This document shows positions 25,097 through 33,039 of a DNA stretch of 64,000 nt, one piece after another. The notes below the pieces were generated by a model. It worked only from the letters and a program-made list of their open reading frames with translations. It ran no database searches and had not been told where the DNA came from. The position numbers and the translations under genes were made by a program. How positions within the stretch are numbered: position 1 is the first letter of the stretch; every line of letters begins with the position of its first letter. The stretch is from positions 1 through 64,000 of the forward strand of contig JAEZKQ010000002.1 in the NCBI GenBank assembly GCA_023436115.1. The letters run 5' to 3'. This stretch comes from Bacillota bacterium. Lineage in GTDB: Bacteria; Bacillota; Clostridia; Christensenellales; SZUA-584.

Positions 25097-25858
25097 ATGG
25101 AAAACGACAGACGAATAGCAGTGCTTATCGATGCAGACAATGTATCCGATAAATATATTAAGGCGGTGCTCGACGAGATATCTAACCACGGCACGCCTAC
25201 ATATAAGCGTATTTACGGTGACTGGACAAAGCCGCAGCTCACGTCGTGGAAAAACGTACTGCTGACGAATTCAATCACACCGATCCAGCAATACAGCTAC
25301 ACAACAGGCAAGAATGCCACGGACGCGGCGCTGATCATTGACGCGATGGATATATTGTATTCGGGTAACGTCGATGCTTTTTGCATTGTCTCAAGCGACA
25401 GCGATTTTACAAGGCTGGCCGCGCGTCTGCGGGAATCCGGTATGTTTGTCATGGGAATGGGCGAGAAGAAAACACCCACGGCTTTCATATCGGCCTGTGA
25501 AATATTTAAATATTTGGAGGTGCTCACGCGGCCCGCACCGCCTGTTAAAGAGACGCCTTCGAATGGCACAGCAAAAGCATCGCAGCAGCCCAAGGAAGGC
25601 ATGGCCAGCAAGGAAGAGATCGTTGAAGCGCTTAAAGCAATTATCACAGAGAGCTCTGATGAAGAAGGCTGGGCCTATCTGGGGCAGGTTGGTAAGATGC
25701 TCAACAAACGCTATCCTGATTTTGATACGCGCAACTACGGCTTTTCAAAGCTGACACCTTTTGTCAAGTCTCTCAAACAGTTTGAGTTTCAGCCGCGCCG
25801 CACAAACAATAACGTGCACCAATATGTCGGAATTAAAGGGGAGACAAGAAAAGAATGA
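25097..25858 (+). CDS. NYN-domain nuclease with C-terminal OST-HTH/LOTUS domain
   Basis: A 253-residue protein. Residues 5 to about 150 form a NYN (PIN-like) RNase domain with acidic residues in VLIDADNV, KNATDAALIIDAMD and VSSDSDFTRLA, which build the metal site. A Pro/Lys-rich linker (about 152-175) leads to a LOTUS/OST-HTH domain (VEALKAII, then LGQVGKMLNKRYPDFD, FSKLTPFVKSL) that binds RNA in other systems. It is monocistronic. It is a likely RNA-processing or RNA-turnover enzyme; the substrate is not known. Confidence 0.85.
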   Translation: MENDRRIAVLIDADNVSDKYIKAVLDEISNHGTPTYKRIYGDWTKPQLTSWKNVLLTNSITPIQQYSYTTGKNATDAALIIDAMDILYSGNVDAFCIVSSDSDFTRLAARLRESGMFVMGMGEKKTPTAFISACEIFKYLEVLTRPAPPVKETPSNGTAKASQQPKEGMASKEEIVEALKAIITESSDEEGWAYLGQVGKMLNKRYPDFDTRNYGFSKLTPFVKSLKQFEFQPRRTNNNVHQYVGIKGETRKE

Positions 25859-25912
25859 TAAACGGCTTTCGTATTCGCTTAAGCTATAAAGAGTGTTTTC
25901 TATTTCCCAGTG

Positions 25913-25949
25913 AATAAAGGGACGCAATATTGAACTGCACCCCTTTATT
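25913..25949. terminator. Weak inverted repeat between NYN gene and Cys-rich gene
   Basis: AATAAAGGG (25913-25921) and CCCTTTATT (25941-25949) can pair across a 19-base loop. It lies between two converging genes and may serve both as a weak terminator. Confidence 0.35.
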
Positions 25950-25970
25950 ATCGTATTTATGATTCATCTT

Positions 25971-26360
25971 CTAGCATCCAAAGAAGCGTCCGCTGCGGCA
26001 TCCGCCATGATTCCAACCCAAACAGCCGCACAGGTCTCCCCAGCCGCTGCCGCCGCCGCAGCCACAACCACAGCCGCCGCCTCCACAGCCGCCAAAGCCT
26101 TTGTTAAAGCCAATACAACCAAAGGTCCGGCACCCGCAGGAGCTGCAACGGCCACAGCCGTCACAACCACAGCCGCCACAGCCACTGTCACATCGGCAAC
26201 CACCGCAGCGACAGCCACATCCGCATGAGCAGCATTCGCCGCAGCCGCAACCGCAGCGATTTCCACATTCACACGAACCGCCACAGGGCCCGCAGCCAAA
26301 TGTATTGCAGCCGCCCAGACAACTCAGCAGCAGCAAAAGTCCCAGGCAGTTATCGTTCAT
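25971..26360 (-). CDS. Extremely cysteine- and glycine-rich small protein
   Basis: A 129-residue protein with 34 cysteines and a similarly dominant share of glycine, arranged as CGC, CGGC and CxxC runs. Only the first 18 residues are different (MNDNCLGLLLLLSCLGGC), a short hydrophobic stretch resembling an export signal or membrane-associated leader. AGGTGGTGA lies 6 bases before the ATG, which argues for real translation even though opposite-strand frames are open too. No partner or maturation gene is adjacent. It could be a spore-coat/structural or metal-binding protein, or a precursor peptide; no family is recognised. Confidence 0.65.
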   Translation of the reverse strand: MNDNCLGLLLLLSCLGGCNTFGCGPCGGSCECGNRCGCGCGECCSCGCGCRCGGCRCDSGCGGCGCDGCGRCSSCGCRTFGCIGFNKGFGGCGGGGCGCGCGGGSGWGDLCGCLGWNHGGCRSGRFFGC

Positions 26361-26443
26361 ACATAAATCACCACCTTAAAGCTTAAAGCTTAATTTAAAC
26401 TATTCATGCAGTAAAAAAAGTGTGAGAAAACATAAAAACTATG

Positions 26444-26488
26444 TTGCATTATTCAGTAGTTGGTGGTATAGTCAGGTCATCTACTGAA
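26444..26488 (+). promoter_or_regulatory. Promoter and probable autoregulatory operator of the PadR gene
   Basis: TTGCAT (26444-26449) and TATAGT (26467-26472) have a 17-base spacer. TTCAGTAG (26452-26459) and CTACTGAA (26481-26488) form an 8-bp inverted repeat that straddles the minus-10 element. This is a good site for repression by the PadR protein. Confidence 0.6.
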
Positions 26489-26527
26489 CATAATACAGTA
26501 CTGGACAATAACTAAAAAGGAGGAGCA

Positions 26528-26848
26528 ATGAACGCACAGTTTAAAAAGGGTGTATTGGAGCTTTGTGTGCTCACCTCACTGAAGAAAAAGGATACCTATG
26601 GATATGAGCTGGCCGAGAAAATATCCTCGCGCATTGAGATCGCGGAAGGCACGCTGTATCCGCTCTTACGAAAGCTCAAAACAGACGGCTTGTGTGACAC
26701 GTATATCAGTGCTGAATCCGGCGGGCCGCCTCGTAAATATTATGCGCTGACTGACAAGGGAAGAGAAGCAGAAAAGATGTTAAGAGAAGAATGGACCGCT
26801 TTCGTCAGTAGTGTAGCTGAAATCATGGAGGATAACGATGATGAATGA
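26528..26848 (+). CDS. PadR-family transcriptional regulator
   Basis: A 106-residue winged-helix regulator of the short PadR subfamily. It has KGVLELCVLTSLKKKDTYGYEL at the start, the EGTLYPLLRKLKTDGL recognition-helix region near residue 38, the wing SGGPPRKYYALTDKGRE, and a C-terminal dimerisation helix. AAGGAGGAGC precedes the ATG. It overlaps the next gene by 11 bases. PadR-DUF1700-DUF4097 sets are common in Bacillota and are thought to respond to envelope stress or compounds. Confidence 0.92.
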   Translation: MNAQFKKGVLELCVLTSLKKKDTYGYELAEKISSRIEIAEGTLYPLLRKLKTDGLCDTYISAESGGPPRKYYALTDKGREAEKMLREEWTAFVSSVAEIMEDNDDE

Positions 26849-27404
26849 TTTTTTAAAAGCATTAATACGAAGCTTAAAGCATATGAGCACATCAGAAAAA
26901 CAGGAGATATTAGACGATTATAAGGAACACTTCGAAGCCGGGCTTGCCTCAGGTAAGACAGAGCAGCAGATCGCCCAAGCGCTGGGAGATCCCAAACAGC
27001 TGGCGAAGATGTATTCGATGTTGAACGCGGCCAACAAAGCGCATGAGACCAGAGGCATCTTTGATAGTCTGCGAATGATCGGCGCGGCGCTGAGCTATAA
27101 AGCGGGCGGTGGTCTTATCGTGGGCGCATTATATTTTGTATGTTTGACCGTGCTGTTGTTATTGTTTGCGGCAGTCATAAGCCTTGGCCTTTTGGGGGCG
27201 GCATGTATTGGCCTGACGGTTGCAGAATTCATTCATGCTTTTGTGACCTACGGTCTGCTTGCATTCTTTGCGGCCATGATGTTTGTACCGCTGAGTATAA
27301 TGGCATTTATCGGCCTGCTCAGGCTATGGAAAATCACGCTGGGGCAAATGCCGCTGCTGGCGCGGCGCGTGATGCGGCACACTGAACAGGAGGTACAGAT
27401 ATGA
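26838..27404 (+). CDS. DUF1700 (HAAS-type) membrane protein
   Basis: A 188-residue protein. The N-terminal part (LKALIRSLKHMSTSEKQEILDDYKEHF to about residue 60) is the HAAS/DUF1700 helical signalling domain. Two to three hydrophobic helices follow (about 92-165). The start has two ATG codons (26838, 26841); GGAGG 10 bases upstream fits either. It is translationally coupled on both sides. The partner of the PadR regulator is probably a membrane sensor. Confidence 0.85.
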   Translation: MMNDFLKALIRSLKHMSTSEKQEILDDYKEHFEAGLASGKTEQQIAQALGDPKQLAKMYSMLNAANKAHETRGIFDSLRMIGAALSYKAGGGLIVGALYFVCLTVLLLLFAAVISLGLLGAACIGLTVAEFIHAFVTYGLLAFFAAMMFVPLSIMAFIGLLRLWKITLGQMPLLARRVMRHTEQEVQI

Positions 27405-27808
27405 AGAAACTGATGAAAACACTGCTGGTATTGATGCTGATCGGCATCGGCGGAGTAACGGTGATGATGGCGTTTATCATGGGTTCTGGAACACTCATGT
27501 CGCGCGAAGCGCAGAACGATTATGCTGTTGAACAGGATTTCAACGATGTCAAGATGGATACGGTGATGGCACAGGTAACCGTTGAGCCGTCGGAGCAGAC
27601 CCATGTAACGGCTTATGCCAAGGCGTGGCTCAGTGCACCCATCGATATGGATGCCATCGTAGATGTAAGTGTGAAGGATGGTGTGCTGCGTGTTAAAGAA
27701 TCGCCGTTCCCGGATGAATTTTTCGGGATATTCCCTCAGCCATATGAGCTTAAGCTGACACTTTATCTGCCGCAGGAGATTTATGACGCTGTCTCTGATG
27801 ATTTATAA
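27401..27808 (+). CDS. Short DUF4097-like membrane-anchored protein, probably truncated
   Basis: A 135-residue protein with an N-terminal membrane helix (residues 4-27), then a beta-rich region (VEQDFNDVKMDTVMAQVTVEPSEQ, LKLTLYLPQEIYDAVSDD) like the first half of DUF4097 adhesin-like proteins. Family members normally continue for 100 or more residues of beta-helix. Here a stop follows directly after the LPQEIYD strand. Only 108 bases separate it from the next gene start, so the missing half is not present in another frame. It is either a truncated remnant or a natural short form. AGGAGG precedes the ATG, which overlaps the DUF1700 stop. Confidence 0.65.
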   Translation: MKKLMKTLLVLMLIGIGGVTVMMAFIMGSGTLMSREAQNDYAVEQDFNDVKMDTVMAQVTVEPSEQTHVTAYAKAWLSAPIDMDAIVDVSVKDGVLRVKESPFPDEFFGIFPQPYELKLTLYLPQEIYDAVSDDL

Positions 27809-27916
27809 ATGAAAGCAATTGTATTGCCGAGAATTCGGCGAACGGCTGAGCTTGCCCGGCAGGCTCAGGCCAATACTGCCGAATACATGCGGTATAACCG
27901 AAAGGAGATGACGATA

Positions 27917-28777
27917 GTGAAAACAATCGTAATAACCGGTGCCACATCGGGAATAGGGTTTGCGGCTGCCAAAGCGCTGGCCGCGACAGGCGCATACGTG
28001 ATCGGTGTGGGGCGAACAACCAAGACCTGCGAAGACGCCAAAGCCTTGCTTCTAAAGGCAGTGCCCGATGCGAATATCGAATTTGTAAGCGGCGATCTTT
28101 CTCGGCAAAGCGATGTCAACGCTGTGGCCGATCGTATACTTGATCTTATCAAGCCGCAAGGCGGACTCCTGGACGTACTGATCAACAATGCGGGCGGTAT
28201 ACGCAACGGGTATACCACCACCGCCGACGGCTATGAGATGCAATTTGCGCTTAATCATTTGGCTGGGTTTCTGCTCACATACAGGCTCTATCCGGCGCTG
28301 AAAAGAGCGGGCGGACGTGTGATTATGACAGGCAGCAATTCACACAAAATGATGAGGATGCATTGGTGTGATGTGATGTATGCCAAGCATTACAGTTGCT
28401 TGATGGCCTATAAACAATCGAAACTGTGTAACATGCTGTTTGCCCGGGAAATTAACCGGCGCTTTGGAGGCAGCGGAATAAGGGCATACGTTGTAGACCC
28501 GGGTCTTGTGAATACCAATATCGGAAACAAGCAGACGAGCGGGATTGTCAACGCCTTCTGGTCTCTGCGTAAAAAGCGCGGCGATTCACCTGAATTTGTG
28601 GCGCATACATATGTATATCTGAGCAATCAAATGCCGTTGCCGAAGGGACTATATTATCATGACTGCAAAGAGGTGCCTTACAGCAGACAAGCAGATGATG
28701 AGCAAGATGCAGCGTGGCTTTTTGAACTCAGTGAACGACTGTGCGGTGTGAAGTTCGACGGAGGTGAAGAGGCATGA
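27917..28777 (+). CDS. Short-chain dehydrogenase/reductase (retinol dehydrogenase-like)
   Basis: A 286-residue SDR. It has the cofactor loop TGATSGIG at residue 8, NNAGG near 95, catalytic Ser in TGSNSHK and YKQSK with the Tyr/Lys pair near 160. The Arg after the second strand (GRTTKTCEDAK) suggests NADP(H). The GTG at 27917 is chosen because AAGGAG is 9 bases upstream; an ATG 36 codons earlier lacks a site and adds unrelated residues. It overlaps the next SDR gene by 4 bases. Confidence 0.85.
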   Translation: MKTIVITGATSGIGFAAAKALAATGAYVIGVGRTTKTCEDAKALLLKAVPDANIEFVSGDLSRQSDVNAVADRILDLIKPQGGLLDVLINNAGGIRNGYTTTADGYEMQFALNHLAGFLLTYRLYPALKRAGGRVIMTGSNSHKMMRMHWCDVMYAKHYSCLMAYKQSKLCNMLFAREINRRFGGSGIRAYVVDPGLVNTNIGNKQTSGIVNAFWSLRKKRGDSPEFVAHTYVYLSNQMPLPKGLYYHDCKEVPYSRQADDEQDAAWLFELSERLCGVKFDGGEEA

Positions 28778-29586
28778 TGGTGCTGATAACGGGTGCAAGC
28801 GGAGGACTTGGACGCGCAATGGCTGTGGAATGTGCGCGTCGCGGGTACGACCTGTTTCTAACGGATATGGCCCAAATGCCGCTCATGCAAATTCAGCAGG
28901 GCATCGAGCGGCAGTTCGGCGTCAATGTTTATACAAAAGCATGCGATCTTACGAACGATGAATCTCTGAAAGAACTGTTCGGCTGCATGGACAGTCTCAA
29001 TATTAAGCCGGGAATGCTGCTCAATATCGCAGGTATCGATTATGAGGGCGGCTTTACAACACAGCCCAGCGGCAACATAGCACGCATTATTCAGGTTAAT
29101 ATTGAAGGTACACTCAAAGTCACGCACGCGGCATTAGCAAGAAGAGATAAGAAAGAGCGTTTTATTATTGTCACTGTATCGAGTCTCGCATCGATGTATC
29201 CCATACCGTTAAAAGCTACATATGCGGCATCTAAACGGTTTCTGCTAGATTTCTCGATTGCGCTGGGGCAGGAACTAAAGAATGAAAACGTAAGCGTATT
29301 GGCACTTTGCCCGGGAGGGCTGCCTACCACACGCGAAGCGTTGCTGGGCATCGCGGCACAGGGCATTTGGGGCGATCTGACAATGAACGACCTGGGCGAG
29401 GTGGCGAGAAAAACAATGACGGCGGCGCTAAAAGGTAAACGTGTGTATATACCGGGCTGTGTGAATACAGTTTTACGGTTTTTAGGACGGCTGATGCCCG
29501 CAACATTGATTGCGCGGTTGCTGTATAAGCGCTGGAACAGTGCACAGGGGAAATGGAACAGCATTGAAGCCATGCGTGTATCCTAA
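28774..29586 (+). CDS. Short-chain dehydrogenase/reductase
   Basis: A 270-residue classical SDR. It has TGASGGLGRAMA at residue 6, LLNIAGIDYEGG near 85, VSSLASM, and the YAASKRFLLDF catalytic Tyr-Lys pair near 150, with CPGGLPT after it. The Asp in FLTDMAQM suggests NAD(H). It is coupled to the preceding SDR, so the two probably act on the same compound, possibly a lipid or steroid-like alcohol. The substrate is unknown. Confidence 0.85.
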   Translation: MMVLITGASGGLGRAMAVECARRGYDLFLTDMAQMPLMQIQQGIERQFGVNVYTKACDLTNDESLKELFGCMDSLNIKPGMLLNIAGIDYEGGFTTQPSGNIARIIQVNIEGTLKVTHAALARRDKKERFIIVTVSSLASMYPIPLKATYAASKRFLLDFSIALGQELKNENVSVLALCPGGLPTTREALLGIAAQGIWGDLTMNDLGEVARKTMTAALKGKRVYIPGCVNTVLRFLGRLMPATLIARLLYKRWNSAQGKWNSIEAMRVS

Positions 29587-29600
29587 ACTGCTTCAAATAC

Positions 29601-29632
29601 AAAGAGGGCAATTGCATGAGGCGCTCTTTTAA
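29601..29632 (+). terminator. Terminator after the SDR pair
   Basis: AAAGAGgGC (29601-29609) pairs with GCgCTCTTT (29621-29629), followed by T-rich sequence, 15 bases after the stop. Confidence 0.7.
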
Positions 29633-29988
29633 TCATTCTTCATATCGTGGACATCCATATACGCCATATGGATGATATATACTTTTCTGTGAGCAGCAAA
29701 TCTTCGCATAATGTCGCGTCTGTTTGCTGTATGATTCGGCTTATTCTGATGTTTTCTCGGTGCCGGCATTTGGCCGGAAAGCAGAATTGTATTCATATGC
29801 TGCTGTTCCTTGCGAGGCTTAAGAAAAGCGATTTGAGCGCGGGGTCATGCGATATATGCGCATGCTTTGGTGTTTGCTGATGCAAAGCGCTCTTATGCCG
29901 TTTATGATCTTTTAAGCAGCGATACCCTTTTGGTGAGAATACAAGCATGTGCTTATTTTTGAACCTTATCAGTTAAGCTATTTCCGCA
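29633..29988. other. Non-coding stretch with one copy of a direct repeat
   Basis: No supported gene. It holds a short palindrome ATCCATAT/ATATGGAT near 29651-29673. From 29893 to 29976 it holds an 84-base copy of the sequence that lies upstream of the NSS transporter gene. Confidence 0.5.
29893..29976. repeat. Direct repeat, left copy (downstream of the NSS transporter)
   Basis: About 93% identical over 84 bases to 31377-31461, in the same orientation. The right copy spans the 3' end of a small gene and the leader of the transporter gene. The left copy lies just after the transporter stop. A relic of a tandem duplication is the simplest explanation. Confidence 0.85.
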
Positions 29989-31350
29989 TCAACCCCAACC
30001 AAAAATGCCGGTTGCATTAATTAAAATAAATATGATTGAGATGGGAACCACATACCGGATCAGCACCGGATACATGCGTATCAGAATTCCATTTGGTCTT
30101 TTTGCACCAATCATAAGCTCTTCCTGAGACTGTTTTGTATAGCGGAAGGCAATAAACAACGCTGTTAGCAATCCGGTAATAGGAACGAGTATATTCGCAG
30201 AAAACTGATCAACAAAATCAAAATAAGTCAGTCCAAAGAATTTAAAATTCGCCATAGAACTATAAGAAAGCGAAGCAGGTATTCCCAGAGCAAATAAGAC
30301 CGCAACCAATATGACAAGCATTAACTTGCGGTTCTTGATTCCCCACTGATCTTCCAGATAAGCAACCAGCACCTGCAGTAGGCTGGTCATTGAAGCAAGT
30401 GCCGCTATCGTAAGCAGCAGAAAGAAGATGACAGCAAAAATCTGACCGCCTGCAAACGTTGCGAATGCTTTCGGCAAGGTAATGAAAGCAAGCCCTGTTC
30501 CTGCGCCGGGCTCTAGGCCAAGTGCGAACACTGCCGGAAAAATCGCAAGACCTGCCATAAGAGCTGTGATTGTATCTAAGGCACAGACATTAACGGCTGT
30601 GCCTACAATATCATCTTTTTTGCGGATATAACTGCCATAGGTAATCAAAATTGCCATGCCTACACTGAGTGAATAGAATCCATGCCCCAGCGCCTCTAAG
30701 AACGTGCCCATTGTGACCTTTGTAAAATCAGGCTTGAAGAGAAATTCCACCCCTGCTAAGGCTCCTGGCAGCGTTAACGAACGAATAATAAGAATAATAA
30801 TTAATATAATAAATGCAGGCATTAGAATTTTGTTGGAGCGTTCGATTCCTTTTGCAACACCGCCTATGAGCGTAAACGCTGTCATCACCAATACAATAAT
30901 TAGCATAATCAACGGTTTCACATCGCCGCTGACATAGTTGTTAAAGAAGCTGGATGTATCAGCAATCATCGGCTGCCAATTCACAATGCTTTCAAACATA
31001 TACCCCAGAGACCAGCCGGCAATCAGGGGGTAATAGCACATAATTATTAATGATGCCAGCACACCCAGTGCGCCCGGAATCCACCACAAGGTCTTAGGCG
31101 CGGCCTTTTTAAACGCCGTCACGGCGCTGGTATTCGTGCTGCGTCCTATGGCAAGTTCGCCCATCACAAGCGGAAGACCTACTACTACAACGCAAACTAA
31201 ATAGATCAGCAAAAAGGCTCCACCGCCATTAACCCCTACCACATAGCTAAAACGCCATACATTTCCAATTCCGATTGCGCTGCCCGCTGTCGCCAGAATG
31301 ATCCCCAGTTGGGAAGTAAAGCCATCTCGTTTTATTTTCTCTTCCTTCAA
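29989..31350 (-). CDS. Sodium-dependent transporter, NSS/SNF family (amino acid type)
   Basis: A 453-residue protein with about 12 helices. The family signature GIILATAGSAIGIGNVWRFSY starts near residue 16 and includes the unwound helix 1 and sodium site of LeuT-like transporters. Helix 6 has LSVGMAILITYGSY. Substrates in bacteria are mostly amino acids (Trp, Leu, Met, Tyr). The start is TTG 31350, with GGAAGGA 6 bases upstream; a nearby ATG is followed at once by a stop. It follows the small gene at 31438-31581 and is flanked by 84-base direct repeats. Confidence 0.9.
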   Translation of the reverse strand: MKEEKIKRDGFTSQLGIILATAGSAIGIGNVWRFSYVVGVNGGGAFLLIYLVCVVVVGLPLVMGELAIGRSTNTSAVTAFKKAAPKTLWWIPGALGVLASLIIMCYYPLIAGWSLGYMFESIVNWQPMIADTSSFFNNYVSGDVKPLIMLIIVLVMTAFTLIGGVAKGIERSNKILMPAFIILIIILIIRSLTLPGALAGVEFLFKPDFTKVTMGTFLEALGHGFYSLSVGMAILITYGSYIRKKDDIVGTAVNVCALDTITALMAGLAIFPAVFALGLEPGAGTGLAFITLPKAFATFAGGQIFAVIFFLLLTIAALASMTSLLQVLVAYLEDQWGIKNRKLMLVILVAVLFALGIPASLSYSSMANFKFFGLTYFDFVDQFSANILVPITGLLTALFIAFRYTKQSQEELMIGAKRPNGILIRMYPVLIRYVVPISIIFILINATGIFGWG

Positions 31351-31376
31351 AGCATGATCCTTCCAAATTATTTATG

Positions 31377-31461
31377 TTATGCCGTTTATGATCTTTGAAG
31401 CAGCGATAACCCTTTTGGTGAGAACACAAGCATGTGCTTATTTTTGAACCTCATCGGCTAA
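31377..31461. repeat. Direct repeat, right copy (upstream of the NSS transporter)
   Basis: Partner of 29893-29976. In the direction of transcription it covers the last 7 codons of the small gene, its stop and most of the spacer before the transporter start. Confidence 0.85.
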
Positions 31462-31581
31462 ATTTTTAAACCATTCGATGTCATCATCTGTGGGTATATT
31501 AAATAGCGTTTTGGCTTCTTCCTTTGTGCCCATCATATCTTCATCGTTGCCAAGCTTGCTGGCCTCGTATAGCTCTATCAT
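31438..31581 (-). CDS. Small acidic protein (47 residues) upstream of the NSS transporter
   Basis: The sequence starts MIELYEASKLGNDEDMMG and ends in LADEVQK. AAGGAGA lies 7 bases before the ATG. It is acidic and helical with no membrane segment, so it does not resemble the one-helix MetS subunit of MetP transporters. It lies 87 bases upstream of the transporter in the same direction and is probably cotranscribed. A soluble accessory or regulatory peptide is conceivable. No family is recognised. Confidence 0.6.
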   Translation of the reverse strand: MIELYEASKLGNDEDMMGTKEEAKTLFNIPTDDDIEWFKNLADEVQK

Positions 31582-31695
31582 GATTTTCTCCTTGCATTAA
31601 GATACTAAATATTATTTGCATACGGCATGATAGGTATGCGCAAAAACCGAAGTAAAAAGCTTTCGTTTATAAGGACCTTGCGGTATTTTTTTTAC

Positions 31696-31724
31696 TTGAA
31701 TTACACAAACAAATGCTTTATAAT
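31696..31724 (+). promoter_or_regulatory. Promoter of tRNA-Ser
   Basis: TTGAAT (31696-31701) and TATAAT (31719-31724) separated by 17 bases, 36 bases before the mature tRNA. Confidence 0.7.
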
Positions 31725-31760
31725 GAACATTCGGACGGCTGCCCAAAAGCCACAAAATAT

Positions 31761-31851
31761 GGAGAAGTATCGAAGAGGTCATAACGGGGCGCACTCGAAA
31801 TGCGTTTGTCGGGGAACCGGCACGTGGGTTCGAATCCCACCTTCTCCGCCA
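31761..31851 (+). tRNA. tRNA-Ser (anticodon CGA)
   Basis: The acceptor GGAGAAG pairs with CTTCTCC, followed by discriminator G and encoded CCA. The anticodon loop CTCGAAA gives CGA (reads UCG). A long variable arm (TTGTCGGGGAACCGGCA) marks a class II tRNA, and the T-arm is GGGTTCGAATCCC. Confidence 0.95.
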
Positions 31852-31914
31852 AATAAAAAAGTACCCTTGTGGGTGCTTTTTTATTGGTATTGGGTGGATT
31901 CGAACACGAGCTTG
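31850..31914. repeat. Repeat unit A, copy 1 (terminator plus GGATTCGAA tail)
   Basis: The 65 bases after tRNA-Ser comprise a terminator hairpin and a tail containing GTGGATTCGAA and ending in GAGCTTG. They recur at 34700-34767 with roughly 80% identity. GGATTCGAA is the reverse complement of a tRNA T-arm core, which hints at a tRNA-derived origin. Confidence 0.7.
31855..31884 (+). terminator. Terminator of tRNA-Ser
   Basis: AAAAAAGTACCC (31855-31866) pairs with GGGTGCTTTTTT (31871-31882) around a TTGT loop. Confidence 0.9.
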
Positions 31915-31941
31915 CCGCCGCCGGTGGCGGATTAAGGCAAG
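31911..31941. repeat. Hairpin of unknown role
   Basis: CTTGCC (31911-31916) and GGCAAG (31936-31941) enclose a GCCGCC/GGCGG inner pairing. It is GC-rich within an AT-rich region and not followed by a T run. Confidence 0.45.
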
Positions 31942-32541
31942 CGAGGCGGCGTGAAAGCGACCGACGGGAGCGGAGCGAATCCCTACTATCCAACATACTT
32001 TACAGTGATTAACCAAACTCCCCAAAACATCTTAATAGATGTTTTATTGTTAATAATATATACACATCTTATTACAAAAAAACATTAAAGATACAAAATA
32101 ACGTAGGATTCTATCGACTTCTTCTTGGTTAAATTCAGCAGGCATGACTTCTTGAATTGGATATCTAACCACATCTGGGGTGGTAATTGGGGCATCAACA
32201 AATATCTTGAGAGCAACATACTTTTTTGCTGTCCTTGCGTCAGCGACTTAAAAAGTCGAATTGAATTTAACTTAAATATAGCAGGACTTGCATCAAACGA
32301 TATCGAAGATTGCTCCAAACGGCGAGATCCTCGTTAGAGACAGAAGAGACGGTTCACGGCTAGCCATTAATGCGGTGGACGGCAGTGTGATTGATTATAA
32401 GCAAAGATATAGATATACTGTGATTCACAACAGGCACATACGTTGCGCCCGGTTTTCTCAGCGTTGTTGCCAAGTTTTTAATTATTGCAACAAAGTATTT
32501 CACTTCCAAATCGTATTTAAAGTAGAGAGGCCTTTGAAAGG
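31942..32541. other. Intergenic region without a supported gene
   Basis: Frames are open here and there, but none has a convincing ribosome site and protein-like composition together. The stretch around 32300-32400 reads GEILVRDRRDGSRLAINA in one frame and could be a decayed gene fragment. A promoter for the ECF sigma gene should lie in the last 100 bases but is not clear. Confidence 0.4.
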
Positions 32542-33039
32542 ATGTATGCCGTGAGTTCCTTGCAACGGACGAATCAGGAAATAAATGATGCTTATGAACG
32601 CAGTGCGGATGCCGTATACCGGGTATGCTGTGTTTACTTGAAATTCAATTCAGCAGATATTATGGATGCTTTTCAGCAGACTTTTCTTAAGTATATGCTC
32701 TGCAAAAAGCCGTTCCAGAATTCAGAGCACGAGAAAGCATGGTTTATCGTAACCGCTTCAAATGTGTGCAAGGATATTCTGAAATCTGCATGGAAAAGAA
32801 GCGTCACGCTTGAAAGAGGACAAACGGATTATGTCGGTCCGTTTGAAATCGACGAAACAATGGAATGCATCATGGCTTTGCCGGACAAATACAAGACGGC
32901 GGTATATCTTCATTATTATGAGGGATACTCCGCTGCGGAAATAGGACGTATGACGGGAAAAGCCGAATCCACCGTTTTTGGAACTCTGCATAAGGCAAGA
33001 AAGCTCTTGAAAGATATGCTTACGGAGGTGCAAAAATGA
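32542..33039 (+). CDS. RNA polymerase sigma factor, ECF (sigma-70) family
   Basis: A 165-residue ECF sigma factor. Region 2 runs from about residue 12 to 75 (DAVYRVCCVYLKFNSADIMDAF, then KAWFIVTASNVCKDILKS). Region 4 ends the protein (LPDKYKTAVYLHYYEG, AAEIGRMTGKAESTVFGTLHKARK). GAAAGG lies just before the ATG. It overlaps the next gene, an RsgI-like membrane protein, by 4 bases; that protein is the likely anti-sigma factor. Confidence 0.9.
   Translation: MYAVSSLQRTNQEINDAYERSADAVYRVCCVYLKFNSADIMDAFQQTFLKYMLCKKPFQNSEHEKAWFIVTASNVCKDILKSAWKRSVTLERGQTDYVGPFEIDETMECIMALPDKYKTAVYLHYYEGYSAAEIGRMTGKAESTVFGTLHKARKLLKDMLTEVQK

Noticed and set aside
25959..26299. Alanine- and threonine-rich open frames on both strands over the Cys-rich gene
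   Set aside because: They result from the GC-rich repeat composition. Only the minus-strand Cys/Gly frame has a proper ribosome site and spacing.
29893..31461. Direct repeats around the NSS transporter as attachment sites of a mobile element
   Set aside because: No integrase or transposase lies between them. The right copy includes coding sequence of the small gene, so duplication of the locus is simpler.
31612..32025. Long minus-strand open frames across the tRNA-Ser (including a WDSNPRAGSP-type stretch)
   Set aside because: They are read through the antisense of tRNA-Ser and its terminator, a well-known false-gene pattern. There is no ribosome site.
32288..32554. Possible gene with a GEILVRDRRDGSRLAINA stretch before the ECF sigma gene
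   Set aside because: It has only a TTG start without ribosome site, the second half has poor composition, and it overlaps the sigma gene. At best it is a decayed fragment.
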